64,000 nt of DNA, from NCBI GenBank assembly GCA_963732005.1, contig CAVSXT010000003.1, forward strand, positions 620,001-684,000, read 5' to 3'. Shown here piece after piece: positions 58,685 through 64,000 of this stretch (position 1 is its first letter; the number at the start of each line of letters is the position of its first letter). Position numbers and translations under genes: made by a program. The notes beneath the pieces were generated by a model. It ran no database searches, had not been told where the DNA came from, and saw only the letters and a list, made by a program, of their open reading frames with translations. The stretch is from JASLEW01 sp963732005. Its GTDB lineage: Bacteria; Acidobacteriota; Thermoanaerobaculia; Multivoradales; UBA5704.

Positions 58685-58982
58685 CCGCGTCCTGCTCGAT
58701 CTGAATGGCCCTGAGTTCCAGACGGCGCTGTTCCGCCTGGAAGCCGCCGAGCTCCGTCAGGTGATCAGCGCACTGGGGCGCCTGCTCGGCCAGGACTGGA
58801 ATGGCGTCTACAGCCATCCCGGCCTGCAATGGGAGGCCATCGACCACATAAGGACGCCGGGCGGCGCCAAAGCCCATTCGCTGCGGCTGAGTCAGAAGAT
58901 CCGCGCCATCGCCTACCGGGAGGGTGACTACCTCCGCCTCGTATCCCTGCACGCCGACCACGACTCGGCGTATCGCCGCTGA
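58665..58982 (+). CDS. RelE/ParE-like toxin candidate
   Basis: About 105 residues from GTG 58665 (TTG 58611 is also possible). The C-terminal part LSQKIRAIAYREGDYLRLVSLHADHDSAYRR has the beta-strand pattern and terminal H-D-x-A-Y signature of RelE/ParE-type mRNA interferases or gyrase inhibitors. The gene overlaps the antitoxin-like gene by 20 bp. Together they look like a complete type II toxin-antitoxin module. Confidence 0.65.
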   Translation: MPPARSSRVLLDLNGPEFQTALFRLEAAELRQVISALGRLLGQDWNGVYSHPGLQWEAIDHIRTPGGAKAHSLRLSQKIRAIAYREGDYLRLVSLHADHDSAYRR

Positions 58983-59022
58983 CGGGTGCCGCCGTTGGCC
59001 CCGGTTGGCGCCTGGGCGTTTC

Positions 59023-61746
59023 TCAGTTCTTTCCCACCAGGCCGAGCTCGGGGCCGTACATGACGGCGTTGAGCAGCAGCGGCATGGTCCCGCGCCAGAA
59101 GAGGCGGAAGTCGGGCTCCTGCACGAAGACGACGACGCTGCCGCTGCCGTGCGCCTCTGCCCCCACCAGCAACGAGCCGGCGAGGCGTTCCTTGGCCTCG
59201 GGCCAGGCGAAGCCGGCGATGACCGGGTCCGGACCGGCGGCCACCAGGACGTCGCGGTGCGGGTCGCCCGAAGGCAGCAGCACCGTCGAGCCCTCGACCA
59301 GTACCGGCGGGGCCGAAGGGAGCCCGATGGCCAACGGGTGCTGCGGCGACAGGCGGGTGGCGAGGATGGCTCCCGGCGTCACGATGTCGCGCTCGGCCAG
59401 CGCATGGTCCTGGCTGCCCTCGCTCTCCTCGTCGGCTTCCGGCGCCTTCCAGGGCTTCCACGAGGCCATCTCGTGCTCGTGCAGCCAGCGGGCGGTGTCG
59501 CCGCCAATGGCGATCAGCTCGCCGCCGGCCTTGATCCAGGCGTCCAGGGCGGCGCGCGTCCGCTCGCTCATGTGGTCCTCATAGGCGCCGCTGGGCAGGA
59601 TCAGGACGTCGAAATCCGCCATCGTCGCCGGCCGCAGCCGCTCGAGATCGAGCCGGTCGTGCGGCAGGCCGATCTCGCGGTCGAGCAGGAACCAGAGGAA
59701 GCCGAAGGAGGTCGGGTCGACCCCCTCGCCCGAGACCAGGCCGACCCGGGGCTGGCGCACCCCAGGCATGTTGTTCGAGCCCAGCGACACGCCGGCGACC
59801 CCGTAGGAGGAGGCGACGGCGCTGGCGGTGAGGCCGCCCGACCGCAGCCACGGCCCGAGCTCGTCGGCCAGGTTCCCGGGGTTGCCGTGACGGGGCACGA
59901 ACAGGGTGCCGGCAGGGTAGGAGACGCCTTCCGCGGACAGCGCGGCGAGCGCCACCCGGAAGTGAACCCGGTGCCGGCGCAGCTCGGCGGCCAGACGGTA
60001 GGAGGCGATCCCCTGCGGCGCCACCAGCCAGCCCAGCTCGCCGTCGCCCTGGACGCCCGAGGCCGCCTCGCCCGCCGCCCGGGAGGACGCGACCTCGCCG
60101 GTGGCGGTCCACATACGCAGGTTGAAAGCCAGCGGCAGGGCCCAGGCGGTGATGTCGTAGAACTCGCCTTCGCGGTTCTGCTCGAAGCGGCGGCGCTGCC
60201 GGTCGAGGAATTCCTGGGCCATCGGCGCCTCGCGGTCCAGCAGCACCTGGGCCAGCGCGCCGAGCGGCTGCGCGGTCGACACCGCGAAGGTGCCGGCAGC
60301 GAAGCGGTGGAAATGCTCCTCCTTGCCGCCGCGCAGCGGTTGCGCCTCGACCTCCGCGGCCCTCGCCAGCTGCTGCACCCGCACGCCGTGCAGCAGCAGC
60401 AGGTCGGCGAGCGCGCGGGCCTCCGGCTGGTCGGCCGGCCAGAGGTAGACATGCTCGTGGGCCGCGCCGGTCCGGCGGCGGGTCGCCACGAAGTCCTGCA
60501 GCAGCCGGTGGGCGTTGCGCCCCGCCGTCCGCACCGTGGCGAGCGAGGTGGTGAGGTGCCGGCCGACGCGGTCGGCCAGGGTCAGGAGCGTGCCATCGGC
60601 GCGGTCGACCGCCAGTCCGCCGCGGCCGCCCCCGGCCATCTCGTAGGTCATGCCGATGGCGCCGTGCAGGCTGGGATAGGAGTCGCCGTAGCCGGGATAG
60701 AAGAGGTCGTAGTTTTCCTGCTTGTAATAGACCCACCCCTGGTGGTCGAACGCCTCGGCGTTGGCGCGGCCGAAGGTGTCCAGCCACGACAGCACCCGGT
60801 GGTCGATGCGCGGGTGCACCGGCTCGGCGGCGGGAGGGAAGAAGTAGCTGGAGTCGGTGCCCATCTCGTGGAAGTCCACGTAGACCTGGGGCTCCCAGGC
60901 GCGATAGGCGGCGATGCGACTGCGGCTCTCCTGCTGGGTGGCCCAGGCCCAATCGCGGTTGAGATCGATCAGGTAGTGGTTCTGGCGGCCGCCCGGCCAC
61001 GGCTGGAAGTGCTCGGCGGCCTCGCGGTGGGTGTTGGGCGCCTCCCCCTGGCGCTGCTCATAGCCGTGGAGGTAACGCTCGCGGCCGTCCGGGTTGCACA
61101 GCGGGTCGATCAGCACGACGGTGTCGTCCAGCAGCTCGGCCAGGTCGCCCTTGGCGGCGGCGAGCACGTAGGCCACCGCCATCGCGGCCTCGGTGGAGGA
61201 GGCCTCGTCACCGTGCACGCCGTAGGCCAGCCAGACCACCACCGGCAGGTGCTTCTCGAGCCGCTCGCGCTCGCCTGCTGAGAGCGCCTCCGGGTCGGCG
61301 AGGCGCAGGTGCTGGGCGCGGATCTCGTCGAGCCGCGCCAGGTTCTTCGGGCTGGTGATCGCCACGAGCTTCAGCGGTCGCCCCTCGTAGGTGCGGCCGT
61401 ATTCCCAGACCTTGACGCGCGGCGAGGCGGCGGCGAGGGCGTCGAGATAGGCGCCGACGCGGTCCCAGTGGGTGAAGCGGCTGCCCAGGGAGTAGCCGAG
61501 CACGGCGTCGGGCCGCGGCGCTCGATCGTCGAGCGGCGGCAGCTCGACCGCCTCGCCGTTGCCAAGCGGGGCGAGCAGTCCCTCGTTCGCCGCCGCCGCC
61601 GTTGGCGCGGGCTGGTCCGCCGCGCGGCCGGCAGCCGACGATGCCGCCAGCGCGGGCGATGCCTGGGTCAATGCCACCACCGCCACAGCCAGCGCCGGCG
61701 ACGCGGCCAGCATCAGGATCTCCAGCAGCTTCCTTCGACGCACCAT
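59023..61746 (-). CDS. Large exported M14-family zinc carboxypeptidase
   Basis: A 907-residue protein with a signal peptide (ILMLAASPALAVAVVALTQASPALA). M14 ligands: HGDE in AYGVHGDEASSTE (His and Glu), His in VYVDFHEMGT, and catalytic Glu in IGMTYEMAG. After the catalytic domain (about 75-400) there is a long C-terminal region with a class-I-glutamine-amidotransferase-like beta/alpha fold (YGVAGVSLGSNNMPGV, DVLILPSGAY, IAIGGDTARW), as in other large bacterial M14 proteins. Probably a periplasmic peptidase for nutrient peptides. It converges on the toxin gene. Confidence 0.9.
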   Translation of the reverse strand: MVRRRKLLEILMLAASPALAVAVVALTQASPALAASSAAGRAADQPAPTAAAANEGLLAPLGNGEAVELPPLDDRAPRPDAVLGYSLGSRFTHWDRVGAYLDALAAASPRVKVWEYGRTYEGRPLKLVAITSPKNLARLDEIRAQHLRLADPEALSAGERERLEKHLPVVVWLAYGVHGDEASSTEAAMAVAYVLAAAKGDLAELLDDTVVLIDPLCNPDGRERYLHGYEQRQGEAPNTHREAAEHFQPWPGGRQNHYLIDLNRDWAWATQQESRSRIAAYRAWEPQVYVDFHEMGTDSSYFFPPAAEPVHPRIDHRVLSWLDTFGRANAEAFDHQGWVYYKQENYDLFYPGYGDSYPSLHGAIGMTYEMAGGGRGGLAVDRADGTLLTLADRVGRHLTTSLATVRTAGRNAHRLLQDFVATRRRTGAAHEHVYLWPADQPEARALADLLLLHGVRVQQLARAAEVEAQPLRGGKEEHFHRFAAGTFAVSTAQPLGALAQVLLDREAPMAQEFLDRQRRRFEQNREGEFYDITAWALPLAFNLRMWTATGEVASSRAAGEAASGVQGDGELGWLVAPQGIASYRLAAELRRHRVHFRVALAALSAEGVSYPAGTLFVPRHGNPGNLADELGPWLRSGGLTASAVASSYGVAGVSLGSNNMPGVRQPRVGLVSGEGVDPTSFGFLWFLLDREIGLPHDRLDLERLRPATMADFDVLILPSGAYEDHMSERTRAALDAWIKAGGELIAIGGDTARWLHEHEMASWKPWKAPEADEESEGSQDHALAERDIVTPGAILATRLSPQHPLAIGLPSAPPVLVEGSTVLLPSGDPHRDVLVAAGPDPVIAGFAWPEAKERLAGSLLVGAEAHGSGSVVVFVQEPDFRLFWRGTMPLLLNAVMYGPELGLVGKN

Positions 61747-61796
61747 GGTGTCGGGTCCTCGCGCAACCGGGGAGCGGATGGCGAGCGCGCCGCGGC

Positions 61797-64000
<2,204 letters not shown>

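Overview
This GC-rich window (by eye about 70% GC, dense and strongly C/G-ending codons) looks like a Gram-negative chromosome segment from Acidobacteriota, probably the Thermoanaerobaculia/Vicinamibacteria side. The grounds are an Oar-type TonB-dependent receptor with an N-terminal carboxypeptidase-regulatory domain, a sulfatase-fold lipoprotein with a TPR tail, a Ser/Thr kinase with a coiled-coil tail, a secreted NHL-type propeller protein and a class-I-lanthipeptide-like precursor. The taxonomic call is inference from gene style, not a search. I see no rRNA, tRNA, CRISPR array, insertion sequence or prophage.

Layout. 1-8113 (+): the distal dcw cluster murD (cut by the window edge)-ftsW-murG-murC-ftsQ-ftsA-ftsZ; murC and ftsQ each carry one apparent frameshift. 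8232-14139 (-): a small membrane protein, the TonB receptor and the sulfatase/TPR lipoprotein. 14362-21500 (+): a coiled-coil protein with an SPFH/zinc-ribbon partner, a Hanks-type kinase translationally coupled to a fused branched-chain 2-oxoacid dehydrogenase E1, and a MntA/HepT toxin-antitoxin pair. 21513-24957 (-): an apparent ECF sigma operon (sigma, membrane-anchored putative anti-sigma, PDZ protein, secreted propeller). 25068-27530 (+): tex. 27538-34700 (-): a tightly overlapping six-gene operon, nitrilase-family amidohydrolase-nadE-rsmI-class A beta-lactamase-like protein-two ABC half-exporters, diverging from a SurA-like protein across a perfectly palindromic extended -10 element. 35689-39893: an M19 dipeptidase-like Tat protein missing key metal ligands, a PDZ protein, a nucleotidyltransferase-type putative TA pair with less GC-rich codons, and an MFS permease.

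39894-43854 is the most accessory stretch. It holds a 65-residue Cys/Thr-rich double-glycine RiPP precursor with its own extended -10 promoter, a 20-bp tandem duplication over its stop codon, and a secreted M49-like metallopeptidase downstream. No modification enzyme lies in the window, so the precursor appears to be an orphan. 43855-64000: MFS exporter, SDR, the threonine-to-glycine pair tdh/kbl, a secreted amidohydrolase, a lytic transglycosylase with an internal 45-bp tandem repeat, the housekeeping run rpmE-DUF1385-prfA-prmC-murA, an M19 dipeptidase, an AbrB/RelE-like TA pair, a large M14 peptidase, and an NtrC-type regulator with its histidine kinase (cut by the right edge).

Themes. Many genes overlap by 4 bp (ATGA), implying translational coupling. 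Several first-in-operon genes have a TAnnnT -10 box only 6-12 bp before the start codon and no Shine-Dalgarno sequence, suggesting frequent leaderless mRNAs. Several enzyme-fold proteins show altered catalytic residues (sulfatase, M19 and beta-lactamase-like proteins).
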